Shown here: positions 45,280-54,523 of the stretch, in pieces
Numbering within the stretch: position 1 is the stretch's first letter
Layout of the letters: each line of letters opens with the position of its first letter
Source: Actinomycetota bacterium
GTDB lineage: Bacteria > Actinomycetota > Acidimicrobiia > Acidimicrobiales > JAMCPD01
Length of the DNA: 64,000 nt
Assembly (NCBI GenBank): GCA_023379935.1
Contig: JAMCPD010000020.1
Span: 1-64,000 of the forward strand
Reading direction: 5' to 3'
Notes under the pieces: generated by a model
What the model saw: the letters and a program-made list of their open reading frames with translations, nothing else
What the model was told of the DNA's origin: nothing
Database searches by the model: none
Program-made: the position numbers and the translations under genes

Positions 45280-46779
45280 TTGAAAAAGGGACCTCTTATT
45301 ATATCGACGGCTATTGTAATAGCTGTCTCCTTTGGGTTTTTACTCTCTGCCGTGCTTGCCAACTGGTCACCCCTTTTGGGCCTTGACCTTCAGGGCGGAC
45401 TTTCAGTGGTCTATCGTCCATCGCATAAGGTTACCTCCAGTACGCTTACTGAGGTGATAAATATTATGAACAACCGTGTGAATGGTTTGGGAATATCCCA
45501 ACCAAACATCACAACCCAGTCAGGTGACGTACTTGTACAGTTACCCGGCATCAAAGACCCCCAAAAAGCACTTTCTGTTATCGGTGAAACTGCTCAAATG
45601 CTATTTCGCCCCGTACTATGCCTGGCTCCTCCATATACGCCGCCTGTTGCCAAGAAAAACACTACGACTACTACAATCCCTCCTACGGCGCCACTACCGT
45701 CTTGTGGAACTTACACAGAGACCTCATCCAATACGATCAACAATACGGCAGGCATTGATCCTGCATTTGCCACATATCCCTCTACTCCCCGTTCAGCTGA
45801 TGTTGCCTCCAAAACCGTACTTTTGCCTGCTTCCTCCTCCTCGGGGGTAACCGGATTGCGATATGTTTTAGGTCCCGCTCCCTTGACGGGTAAGGCTATA
45901 ACGACTGCCAGTGCAGCCATCAATCCCACAACCGGCCAATGGTTTGTAAATTTCAACCTTACCGGCTCTGGGACCGGACAATGGAATAGCCTTGCACAGC
46001 AGAACTTTCATAAGGAAGTTGCAATGGATTTGGATGCCCAAGTTGTATCTGCTCCCATTATTGACAAAACCAATTCCACGTTTACACCGTTCAATGGCAG
46101 TGGTCAAATAACGGGTACGTTTACCTCTGCTCAAGCTAAATCGCTGGCTTTAGCGCTGCGTTATGGTGCTTTGCCGGTTCGCCTGGTTAAGTTAACAGTC
46201 CAGACGGTTTCTGCCACTCTTGGTAAGTCTTCACTGAGAGCCGGGTTGGCAGCAGGCTTGCTTGGACTGCTTCTTGTTATGCTTTATGTGGTACTGTATT
46301 ATAGGGCATTGGGTTTGGTGGTGGTTTTTGGGCTTGTAACAACTGCGGCACTGCTATGGGGAGTTATATCTACCTTAAGTCATACATATGGGCTTACACT
46401 GGATCTTTCGGGAGTTACCGGGATTATAGTATCTATTGGTATTACGGTTGATTCCTATATAGTCTACTTTGAACGCCTCAAAGATGAAGTTCGCGCTGGA
46501 CGTTCTATCCGTTCTTCGGTCGATAAGGGTTTCACGCGAGCATTCCGTACAATAGTTGCGGCAGACTTGGTGTCATTAATCGGTGCAATACTACTCTATT
46601 TCTTGGCAATAGGGGCGGTAAAAGGATTCGCTTTTTTCTTGGGACTTGCAACAGTAATAGATGTGTTCACTGCTTATTTTTTCACCAGACCAATAGTTAT
46701 TTTGGTGGGAAGAACCGAACTGTTTACCAATGCTCGCTGGTTAGGAGTGGCCAGGGGGCTGGCTGCGGAGAGAGCCTAG
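45280..46779 (+). CDS. secD: Protein translocase subunit SecD
   Basis: 499 residues from TTG 45280, supported by GGAGGA upstream. SecD uses the proton gradient to help pull proteins through SecYEG. Features: N-terminal helix, LGLDLQGGLSVVYRP, NRVNGLGISQPNI, a Thr/Pro-rich periplasmic insertion (TTTTTIPPTAPLP), GSGQITGTFTSAQAKSLALALRYGALPV, and five C-terminal membrane helices with GIIVSIGITVDSYIVYFERLKDEVRAGRS. Confidence 0.95.
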   Translation: MKKGPLIISTAIVIAVSFGFLLSAVLANWSPLLGLDLQGGLSVVYRPSHKVTSSTLTEVINIMNNRVNGLGISQPNITTQSGDVLVQLPGIKDPQKALSVIGETAQMLFRPVLCLAPPYTPPVAKKNTTTTTIPPTAPLPSCGTYTETSSNTINNTAGIDPAFATYPSTPRSADVASKTVLLPASSSSGVTGLRYVLGPAPLTGKAITTASAAINPTTGQWFVNFNLTGSGTGQWNSLAQQNFHKEVAMDLDAQVVSAPIIDKTNSTFTPFNGSGQITGTFTSAQAKSLALALRYGALPVRLVKLTVQTVSATLGKSSLRAGLAAGLLGLLLVMLYVVLYYRALGLVVVFGLVTTAALLWGVISTLSHTYGLTLDLSGVTGIIVSIGITVDSYIVYFERLKDEVRAGRSIRSSVDKGFTRAFRTIVAADLVSLIGAILLYFLAIGAVKGFAFFLGLATVIDVFTAYFFTRPIVILVGRTELFTNARWLGVARGLAAERA

Positions 46780-46819
46780 ATATGCTGGGTGTAGAACAAG
46801 TGTCGGAGGAAGTTTAATC

Positions 46820-48325
46820 GTGGATTCAACTATGGTGGAAGAGAAAAACAGTACGGATTCAACTCAGCACCGTTCTATGGCATCGTTGTTGAAATCCTCG
46901 CTGGCTCCGTGGGTTAGGTTGTATAGGGGTGGGACATCCTTCGATTTTGTCGGCAAGCGCAAACGATGGTTTGTCTTTTCAAGTGTTGTTATCATGGCCG
47001 GTCTTGTTTCTTTAGGAGTCAAGGGGCTCAATTTCGGGATTGACTTTAGTGGCGGAACTTCTTGGCAGGTATCGGCACCGGGTGTCAGTGTAGCTAAAGC
47101 TCGCAGTGTACTTACTCCCATCGGACTCGGAGGATCCCAGATTGTAATACTTGGCGGGCGTACTTTAAGTGTAGAAACGAACTTGAACAGCTTATCAAGC
47201 ACAAAGAGGTCTCAACTGGAGAGCGAGGCTACTACCGCATTGGCTGCCCTCGCTCACGTGCCTTCCTCTGAGGTCAGTATTACCGATATCGGACCTACTT
47301 GGGGGGGGCTGATTACTCAAAAGGCGCTGATAGCTTTAATCGCCTTCTTTTTAGGGATAACTCTTTATATAACACTGCGTTTTGAGTGGAAGATGGCAAT
47401 GGCGGCTTTAATAGCTGTGGTTCACGATATTTTAGTTGCTGTTGGCATCTATTCAATATCCGGTTTTCAAGTTACACCTGACACAGTTGTAGCCTTTTTG
47501 ACCATTTTGGGGTACTCACTTTATGACACTATTGTCGTGTTTGACAGAGTAGAAGAAAATGCCAAAGGACTGGGGGCAACAGGAAAGTTCACTTATTCTG
47601 ATACTGTAAATCTATCGATGAACCAGGTATTGGCCCGATCAATCAACACTTCACTGGCTGCAATTTTGCCGATAATGTCAGTGTTAGTACTTGGTGCGTA
47701 TATTTTGGGAGCTATTACGTTGCAGTATTTTGGTCTTGCATTGTTGATCGGACTGCTTTCGGGTGCGTATTCATCAATCTTTATAGCCTCTCCTCTCTTG
47801 GCAGTTTTCAAGGAACATGAGCCTCGCTATGCCACCATAAGACAACGTCTGAGCGCCAAAGGTGAGCTTACCGGTATTTTAACTCCAAAGTCGGCAGCTT
47901 TGGCAACAGGCGGAGTTTCCGGTTCTCTAGGTATTGGCGGGGTCGCAGGAGGCGGCGGTTCTCGCGGTGGATTGTCGCGCAGTGGGGGAGCTGGTGTACT
48001 TAGACCACAAGCTAGAACCAAGATCGGTGTTGCCAAGACCAGCACTACCGCCAGAACTGGTACCGCCAGAACTGGTACCGCCGGAACTGGTACCGCCAGA
48101 ACTGGCGTACGAAATACACAAGGTACACAGAAAACGGAGGTGCAACCGGGGACTCAAACGATATCCCCCTCGGGAAACTCCCAGCCGGAGAACTCCCCCT
48201 CGGGACAGTCTCTTGGGGGCATTAGCGCCAGTAGGGCAGCCAGTAGGCCTAATCGATCTGGAGGCAGTTCAAAGGCAAAAGCCCGTAGTAAGTCAACGCG
48301 TAAAAAGAGCAAAAAACACCGCTAA
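46820..48325 (+). CDS. secF: Protein translocase subunit SecF with long repeat tail
   Basis: 501 residues from GTG 46820. SecF core (about 1-350): FDFVGKRKRWFVFSSVVIMAGLVSLGVKGLNFGIDFSGGTSW, the membrane region with AFLTILGYSLYDTIVVFDRVEEN and RSINTSLAAILPIMSVLVLG. The C-terminal ~150 residues are a Gly/Thr/Arg-rich, basic tail with four TG(T)ART-type repeats, ending KKSKKHR; this is far beyond the family's usual end. The tail is probably cytoplasmic and disordered. Confidence 0.94.
   Translation: MDSTMVEEKNSTDSTQHRSMASLLKSSLAPWVRLYRGGTSFDFVGKRKRWFVFSSVVIMAGLVSLGVKGLNFGIDFSGGTSWQVSAPGVSVAKARSVLTPIGLGGSQIVILGGRTLSVETNLNSLSSTKRSQLESEATTALAALAHVPSSEVSITDIGPTWGGLITQKALIALIAFFLGITLYITLRFEWKMAMAALIAVVHDILVAVGIYSISGFQVTPDTVVAFLTILGYSLYDTIVVFDRVEENAKGLGATGKFTYSDTVNLSMNQVLARSINTSLAAILPIMSVLVLGAYILGAITLQYFGLALLIGLLSGAYSSIFIASPLLAVFKEHEPRYATIRQRLSAKGELTGILTPKSAALATGGVSGSLGIGGVAGGGGSRGGLSRSGGAGVLRPQARTKIGVAKTSTTARTGTARTGTAGTGTARTGVRNTQGTQKTEVQPGTQTISPSGNSQPENSPSGQSLGGISASRAASRPNRSGGSSKAKARSKSTRKKSKKHR
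48046..48105 (+). repeat. Four 15-bp tandem repeats in the secF tail
   Basis: Four perfect-phase units of TACCGCCAGAACTGG (one with CCGGAACTGG), encoding repeated TARTG. The reverse complement contains CCAGTTCTG, the core of the pgsA repeats. Confidence 0.95.
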
Positions 48326-48407
48326 GAAGTTTGTCGCTGCCAAGATCTTTGTTCAAATAAGCTGAGGTTAATCCTAAACTCGTTCTAGTCGTTTCTATGC
48401 TGATATG

Positions 48408-48416
48408 TGCTATAAT
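48408..48416 (+). promoter_or_regulatory. Extended -10 promoter for relA
   Basis: TGC-TATAAT is a perfect extended -10. It lies 160 bp before the relA start in the 251-bp gap after secF. No -35 match stands at 17 bp, as expected for an extended -10 promoter. Transcription would begin near 48423. Confidence 0.6.
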
Positions 48417-48445
48417 GAAAAAAGGTGAAGTATGCAAGTATTTAA

Positions 48446-48484
48446 ATTGCACTGTGACATTGGACTGTAACATTGCACTGTGAC
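48446..48484 (+). repeat. Three abutting 13-bp repeats in the relA leader
   Basis: ATTGCACTGTGAC, ATTGGACTGTAAC, ATTGCACTGTGAC end to end (48446-48458, 48459-48471, 48472-48484). The outer two are identical, the middle differs at two positions. They lie just downstream of the predicted relA start point, in the untranslated leader. Confidence 0.9.
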
Positions 48485-48576
48485 AAGAGTTTTTCTGGGT
48501 GCATTTCGATGTATAGCTGTGAACGGTTACCCGGGTTCTCGGATATGACTAAAGCGGGTTCTCTCGTCCAAAGGCC

Positions 48577-50982
48577 ATGACCCAAGTTCAACTTTCGAAA
48601 CCATTGAAACCCCCCCCGGGGGCTGTTTCGCCGGATGATAAGCTGGTTGATGAACTGCTTGATAAGGTCGTCTCGACTTTTCTCCTCCATTATCCAAGCG
48701 GTGATGTTTCTTTGATAGTCGGGGCAACCCGCTTGGCAGCCAAAGCCCACAGCGGGCAGTTTCGGAGATCGGGTGACCCTTACATAACCCATCCCGCTGA
48801 GGTCGCATTTATCGTAGCCGACTTGGGTTTAGATGCTGTTTCTGTAGCCAGTGCGATGTTACATGATGTTTTAGAAGACACAAACCTTGCCAAGTCTGAG
48901 TTGTTGAAGCAACTGCCTGCCAATGCCGCTCCGGCTATAGTTGCAATAGTTGAGGGAGTCACCAAGCTGGATGCTTTACACTTTGATTCTCAAGAGCTAC
49001 GCCAAGCTGCAACTATGCGCAAGATGTTGGTTGCTATGGCAAAAGATTGGCGGGTATTGATAATAAAACTTGCAGATCGTCTTCATAATATGCAAACCTT
49101 GTCGGCTATGCCTGTTGAAACACAGAGGCGTATCGCAAGGGAAACAATGGATATATATGCCCCCTTGGCGCATCGTCTCGGTATGAGCCAGGTCAAATGG
49201 CAACTGGAAGACTTAGCTTTTGCCACTCTTCAACCCAAACGCTATGAAGAGATAGCCAAGATGATTTCAACCAGAGTTTCAACCGAAGTTGTAACCGGAG
49301 CCACCACCGCGGACTCCTCCCCGCTTTGCGACCACCTTACGCCTCCAACTCATCAGCTCGAACGTCAGGAGCAGTTGACGCAGATAATTGATCAAGTTAA
49401 GCAACGGCTTGATCTTGCCGGTATCAGTGCTGAAGTAACGGGAAGACCGAAACACCTTTGGAGTATATACGAGAAGATGGTGTTAGCGGCAAAAGAGTTT
49501 GATGAAATATATGATTTGCTTGGTATAAGGGTTATTGTGGAAAGTGAGAAAGGCTGTTGGGAAGTTCTCGGGATTATTCACGGAATGTGGCAGCCGGTTC
49601 AAGGTCGTTTCAAGGACTACATAAGCAGCCCAAAATTCAATCTGTATCAGTCGTTACACACTACTGTTATGGTTGGGTCAAAGCCATTGGAGGTGCAAAT
49701 ACGTACTCAACAAATGCACAAAATAGCTGAATACGGCATAGCGGCACATTGGGGTTACAAAGAGAGTGGGCAAACCCCCTTACCCCAAGAGGTTGCCTGG
49801 GTGTCGCGTATGTTGCAATGGCAAAATGATACCGAAGGGCCACTGGAGTTTCTGGAGACTTTGAAGTCTGACCTACAGACTGATGAAATATACGTCTTTA
49901 CCCCAAAAGGCAAAGTTATTACCCTCCCAACCGGAGCTACTCCCATAGATTTTGCTTATGCAGTTCATACAGAAATTGGACATCACTGCATAGGTGCTAA
50001 ACTCAACGGACGCTTGGTTCCGCTGCAAACTCCGCTTTCTTCCGCTGATACTTTGGAGATAATCACCACTAAGTCTGTAGTGGCCGGACCTTCTGCAGAT
50101 TGGATACATTTCGTGGCAACCCCCAAAGCTCGCAGTAAAATACGCCAGTGGTTTAATGTTCGTCATAAAAAAGACGTGAAAGATCTCGGCAGAGAAGAAC
50201 TGATAAGAGAACTGCACAGGCAGGGAATCCCGCTTTCAAAACAAACGGCCACCGAAGAGCTGACCAAGCTGGCTGAATTGTTGAAGTATGAAACGTTGGA
50301 CGGGATGTATGTCGATGTAGCGGATGGGCATATTACGCCTCGTGTTATCGTGGATCGCTTGGCAAAACTACTGCGCGAAGGCAAGTCAAACTCTGAAGAG
50401 CAACTACCGGCGGTTGTGCAGCCTTTTGGACGTGCCGGTATGGCACGCGGCACTTTTGGTGGCACGGCAAAGAGACAGTCAAGAAAAACTTCTGATATTG
50501 GTATATGGGTAGAGGGGCTTGATGATGTTATGGTGCGTCTTGCACGTTGTTGTGCGCCGGTGGCGGGGGATGAGATAGTAGGTTTTGTTACCAAAGGACG
50601 TGGGATATCGGTACATCGTTCGGACTGTGCTAATGGGATATGGCTTGGGGCGAAGTCCAACCAACAACTAATAGAGGTTGAGTGGAACAGAGAAGCTAAA
50701 GGGGTATTTCCGGTTCAAATAGAGGTTGTTGCTTTTGATCGTTCACATTTGTTGGCTGATGTTACAACATCTCTATCCGACCACCACCTAAACATTATTT
50801 CAAGTCATACCTCTACCAATACCAATCGTATTACCAAGATGCGTTTTGAATTTGAACTGGCTGACTTGGATCATTTAGGGGCATTGATTTCATCATTGCA
50901 ACATATAGACAGTGTTTTCGACGTTTATAGGATAATGCCAAGAAGCTTACCCAAGGTAGTTACCCCCAAAGCTATTACTTGA
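48577..50982 (+). CDS. relA: Bifunctional (p)ppGpp synthetase/hydrolase Rel
   Basis: 801 residues. Order of domains: HD hydrolase (AHSGQFRRSGDPYITHPAEVAFIVADLGLD, ASAMLHDVLEDT), synthetase (EVTGRPKHLWSIYEKM, YDLLGIRVIVESEKGCWEVLG, FKDYISSPKFNLYQSLHTTV), TGS (IYVFTPKGKVITLPTGATPIDFAYAVHTEIGH), and a C-terminal zinc-finger/ACT region (RLARCCAPVAGDEIVGFVTKGRGISVHRSDC, FDRSHLLADVTTSL). Both the HD residues and the synthetase loop are intact, so it should make and degrade the alarmone. A Ser/Asp-rich insert lies before the synthetase. As in mycobacteria it precedes hisS, here with an 11-kb accessory block between. Confidence 0.97.
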   Translation: MTQVQLSKPLKPPPGAVSPDDKLVDELLDKVVSTFLLHYPSGDVSLIVGATRLAAKAHSGQFRRSGDPYITHPAEVAFIVADLGLDAVSVASAMLHDVLEDTNLAKSELLKQLPANAAPAIVAIVEGVTKLDALHFDSQELRQAATMRKMLVAMAKDWRVLIIKLADRLHNMQTLSAMPVETQRRIARETMDIYAPLAHRLGMSQVKWQLEDLAFATLQPKRYEEIAKMISTRVSTEVVTGATTADSSPLCDHLTPPTHQLERQEQLTQIIDQVKQRLDLAGISAEVTGRPKHLWSIYEKMVLAAKEFDEIYDLLGIRVIVESEKGCWEVLGIIHGMWQPVQGRFKDYISSPKFNLYQSLHTTVMVGSKPLEVQIRTQQMHKIAEYGIAAHWGYKESGQTPLPQEVAWVSRMLQWQNDTEGPLEFLETLKSDLQTDEIYVFTPKGKVITLPTGATPIDFAYAVHTEIGHHCIGAKLNGRLVPLQTPLSSADTLEIITTKSVVAGPSADWIHFVATPKARSKIRQWFNVRHKKDVKDLGREELIRELHRQGIPLSKQTATEELTKLAELLKYETLDGMYVDVADGHITPRVIVDRLAKLLREGKSNSEEQLPAVVQPFGRAGMARGTFGGTAKRQSRKTSDIGIWVEGLDDVMVRLARCCAPVAGDEIVGFVTKGRGISVHRSDCANGIWLGAKSNQQLIEVEWNREAKGVFPVQIEVVAFDRSHLLADVTTSLSDHHLNIISSHTSTNTNRITKMRFEFELADLDHLGALISSLQHIDSVFDVYRIMPRSLPKVVTPKAIT

Positions 50983-51047
50983 GATAAACCTCGTCCGCCC
51001 CTAAAGAGTATGCCGGCTTTTTGGGTATATCATCCATTTCTTTACCT

Positions 51048-54000
51048 TTAGACATACCAACCGGTTACATCCACAACCAGGTTTGCAGAACCTTGATACA
51101 GTCCGATACTTATATCGCCTGAAGCAGAAAGTGCAACTGTAACAGAGTTTGCTATTACCTCACCTGCTACAAAGTTCAGGTTTGATACGGTTGGTTGAGA
51201 TAAACCTTTAGGCCAAACAGTTATATATCCTGATGCAGTTGGATCTATAGCCGTTACGTTGACTACTACAGCTTTGGCATTAGAAGGTATTGGTCCTATA
51301 CCGGCTAAGCTAAGCGTAAGTGGGGTAGAAGAGACAAGGGGAGATCCCGAACAAGGAGTCGCATAACCTACCATTGTTGCATCTCTTGTATCGCATGCTC
51401 TATATGGAGCTGTTCCTACAAAACTTACTCCGGTTGTCGAAGCAGAAAAGTACCCTGTTACATCAACGGTTACATCTGTGTTTCCGTAGAAGTTGTAGAT
51501 AGATATTTCACCCGGAGATGAACCTGTAGATAAAGGCACTACAACAGCGTTTGGAACGGTTTCACCACTTGTAAAGTTTAGATTTGATGCGGTTGGTTGA
51601 GATAAACCTTCAGGCCAAACAGTCAGATAACCCGATGTAGTTGGATCTATTGCCGTTACGTTCAGTACTACAGCGCTAGCAGTTGTAGGAACAGGGGTTT
51701 GTCCTGAAGGTAGATATGGACTGTTATACCCTGAAACTTCTACATTTAGGGTCTGTTTTGCTCCAATTGGAGATGCACCGTTTATATTGCACTGGTTTTG
51801 TAAGATTGAACTGGTTTTGGGTACTCTTGTGTCACATATTCTATAAGGGGTAATTGGGGAAAAGGTAGCTCCACCAGAGGGTGGTCCATAGTATCCTTCA
51901 ACATCAACCACAACATCTGATGAGGCATAAGAGTATATAGAGATACAGCCCGTACACGAAGTTGTTGTACCAAGTGCAACCTCACTCAGATTGGGAACGG
52001 TTTCACCAGATGTGTAGTTGAGTGAAGAAGCGGTAGGTTTAACTTCTCCCGCAGGCCAAACAGTCAGATAACCCGATGCAGTTGGATCTATAGCCGTTAT
52101 ATTCAGTACTACAGCGCTAGCAGTTGTTGGGATTTCGGCAAGCCCCGCAACTTCTACACTTAGGGTCTGTTTTGCACTGAGTGTACTAAGTGAAGAGTTG
52201 GCATTTGGCAGGTTTTCTCCGGTACAAAGCCCCGGTTGTGGGTACGTAGAGCAGCGAGTGTCAACTATACGGGCAGGGGTTAACGGGATATATGCAGATC
52301 CAGCATATGTAGTTGTACTGACAAGATGGGTATCGAAAAATGACAGGGTTGAGGGGAACTCTGTGGGGTAGTAAGCAAATGCATGAGCACAGAGGTTATT
52401 TATATCCATTTGCACCGTCAATATCTCAGAGTTTGCTCTTTGCTGAACCTCCTCAGCTTGGCGGGGTGGCACTATTTCACAAGTACCAACTCCTGTGAAA
52501 TCAGACGATGCGGCAACTAAGATAGGGGGATCACTAGGCGATTGCGAAGGAGATGGATCGATGAATTGAGCGGGTGATGCCTCTTCAAATCGGTTAAGAC
52601 AGATATTTGCTGTCAGATTCCATGTTTGACTCCAAGGGTCGCTGCAGCCAATATACTCGGCCCAGCTGGTATTTGCCAAGTTAAATCCACTGTTTTGCTG
52701 ATACTCTCCAATAAGCTCGAACGTATCTGTTGTTCCAGACCAACTTGCCACCGCCTGTACGATGGCTGAGGGTTGTATAAACGGCGCAGACAAAGCAGCA
52801 GAAAGTGCCAGATTCCCGCCGGCTGATCCACCCCAGAGACCGATTTCATTGGGGTTGATTTTATAGAGGTTTGCATTGGAGCGTACCCAACTGACAGCGT
52901 TCATAACGTCGTAAACTGGGTTTGGAAAGGTGGGCTGGGTTTGAGTGGCGAGTGGATAATCGACCGCGAATGCTGCGATACCATGTTGGGCAAGGGCGAT
53001 TGACTCGGTTGCCACATCGCACTTGTCGCCGCTGATATGACCACCGCCATGAACGACTACTACGGCCGGGATAGAGGCGGATATTGTTTGTGGCAAATAA
53101 GCATCAAGGTAGAGAGGGCTGTTGAAGTCATTACCATATACTATATTCGGTGTATAAGTTACAGCCGATCCTGCCGGAGGCAAACATGTAGATGGCGGGG
53201 TTATGAGTGTAACTCCTGTTATTGGCGGAGGAAGTGGTGATGGTGGAGGAGCTGAGATTGGATTACCATCAAGTTGTTGCTCTAACCATGTCGTTGTATT
53301 TTCAAGCATGGTTCCGCTTCCCGGAGGAGATATAGGGTCGTTCGCATAGGCTAATGAATGAGCACACGCGCTTGTTGTCTGTACTGTAACTGCTACACCA
53401 TGGGTTGTCAGAGCAGTTGCCATTTCAACAGTGTTCTGGGGATTGATTATTTCACACTGACCCGGAGAAGTTCCTGCATCTGTACTTGTAACGAGGAGGG
53501 ATGGTGGGTCGCCTCTAGTGACATGGGTTATGGGTGATGAGCCAAGGAGATTTCCAAAACAGGGGCTGTCAGTCATGTTACTGCAGCCAATGTACTCTTC
53601 CGCCGCTTGAGTAGCAGCCGGTTGTGCGGCAGCATCCGCATAATAAAAGGTGACCCAATCATAAGGACCCGACCATCCGGCTATAGCCTGTACCCGAGCC
53701 GGAGCATCTGAGAGCTGTGCTTCATATGCAGCATCAAAAGCTATGGGAGCACCGGCAGAAGTTCCCCACAATGCCAGCTTATTTGCCATTACGCCTAAGC
53801 TTGATGCATAGGTTCGTACCCATTGTACCGAAAGCTGAGTATCGGCTGGAGCTTCGGTAAAGGTGGGCTGAGTTGTAGTAGCCAGCGGATAGTCAATTGA
53901 GAATACGGCCAAGCCATGCTGGGCCATGTATATTTGCTCTGTCCCGCCGTTACACTTGCTGCCTCCGATAAAGGCACCACCATGGACATAGATGACAGCG

Positions 54001-54344
54001 GGAACAGGACCATTTGTACTTTGTGGTAAGTATGCATCAAGATAGAGATTTGTATTTAGATTTATATCATGTCCGTATAGCAGGTTGCCGTAGAAATTGA
54101 CACCGGGACTAGAGGAAGGACAGCATGTTGGCGTGAGAGGTCCTGAATTACATGTACCGGCAGTTGGTAAGTTAGGTGCAGGACCTAAGAGTGGGGGACT
54201 GTCGGCTTGCAGATTAGCCCCGGTTGTACCGGTAGTAATCTCTGCCGAAGTGAACTTTCCAACCCCGATCCCCGCTATAGTTATCACACTCAACAACATC
54301 ATCAGGATGAAACTTTTGATCATGGTGCTTTCAAATTTTCTCAT
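51048..54344 (-). CDS. Large secreted tandem esterase with three C-terminal beta-repeat modules
   Basis: 1098 residues. Signal peptide at 1-34 (SFILMMLLSVITIAGIGV). Two alpha/beta-hydrolase (carboxylesterase/BD-FAE-like) domains: the first has VYVHGGAF at 119-124, GTSAG with Ser196 and CAHS His329; the second VVHGGGH, GGSAG with Ser507 and CAHA His654. Both triads look complete. Residues ~688-1098 hold three copies of an actinobacterial extracellular module (RIVDTR ... ASAVVLNVTAIDPTASGYLTVWP ... NLNFTSGETVPN ... VVVDVTGYY). Substrate unknown; plausibly a cell-surface or polysaccharide-linked ester. GAGG lies before the ATG. A fragment of a sister gene is at 61179-61232. Confidence 0.82.
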   Translation of the reverse strand: MRKFESTMIKSFILMMLLSVITIAGIGVGKFTSAEITTGTTGANLQADSPPLLGPAPNLPTAGTCNSGPLTPTCCPSSSPGVNFYGNLLYGHDINLNTNLYLDAYLPQSTNGPVPAVIYVHGGAFIGGSKCNGGTEQIYMAQHGLAVFSIDYPLATTTQPTFTEAPADTQLSVQWVRTYASSLGVMANKLALWGTSAGAPIAFDAAYEAQLSDAPARVQAIAGWSGPYDWVTFYYADAAAQPAATQAAEEYIGCSNMTDSPCFGNLLGSSPITHVTRGDPPSLLVTSTDAGTSPGQCEIINPQNTVEMATALTTHGVAVTVQTTSACAHSLAYANDPISPPGSGTMLENTTTWLEQQLDGNPISAPPPSPLPPPITGVTLITPPSTCLPPAGSAVTYTPNIVYGNDFNSPLYLDAYLPQTISASIPAVVVVHGGGHISGDKCDVATESIALAQHGIAAFAVDYPLATQTQPTFPNPVYDVMNAVSWVRSNANLYKINPNEIGLWGGSAGGNLALSAALSAPFIQPSAIVQAVASWSGTTDTFELIGEYQQNSGFNLANTSWAEYIGCSDPWSQTWNLTANICLNRFEEASPAQFIDPSPSQSPSDPPILVAASSDFTGVGTCEIVPPRQAEEVQQRANSEILTVQMDINNLCAHAFAYYPTEFPSTLSFFDTHLVSTTTYAGSAYIPLTPARIVDTRCSTYPQPGLCTGENLPNANSSLSTLSAKQTLSVEVAGLAEIPTTASAVVLNITAIDPTASGYLTVWPAGEVKPTASSLNYTSGETVPNLSEVALGTTTSCTGCISIYSYASSDVVVDVEGYYGPPSGGATFSPITPYRICDTRVPKTSSILQNQCNINGASPIGAKQTLNVEVSGYNSPYLPSGQTPVPTTASAVVLNVTAIDPTTSGYLTVWPEGLSQPTASNLNFTSGETVPNAVVVPLSTGSSPGEISIYNFYGNTDVTVDVTGYFSASTTGVSFVGTAPYRACDTRDATMVGYATPCSGSPLVSSTPLTLSLAGIGPIPSNAKAVVVNVTAIDPTASGYITVWPKGLSQPTVSNLNFVAGEVIANSVTVALSASGDISIGLYQGSANLVVDVTGWYV

Positions 54345-54411
54345 GGTGTTTCCTCGTCTTCCTGGTGGACTACATTTGTTCTCTTCATATATTGGTTAAC
54401 AATTTTTATGG

Positions 54412-54504
54412 CTACTCAGATATCCTGTCTTTACAGTTAGAAGGAGTTTTCGCTCTTGAAATCTGATGACACTTAGAATAAAGTCATACAGGATATCTGA
54501 GTAG
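54412..54504. repeat. 17-bp perfect inverted repeat flanking 59 bp
   Basis: CTACTCAGATATCCTGT at 54412-54428 and its exact complement at 54488-54504. It lies between two minus-strand genes, in the leader of the large esterase gene. It could be a MITE-like remnant, a long hairpin acting as terminator of the upstream gene, or a protein site. No T-tract and no clear target duplication is seen. Confidence 0.85.
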
Positions 54505-54523
54505 TTGTGCCGTAGTTAGCCGT

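Noticed and set aside
48446-48484. Iteron-type replication origin
   Set aside because: Only three short repeats, no DnaA boxes or rep gene; chromosome backbone genes on both sides.
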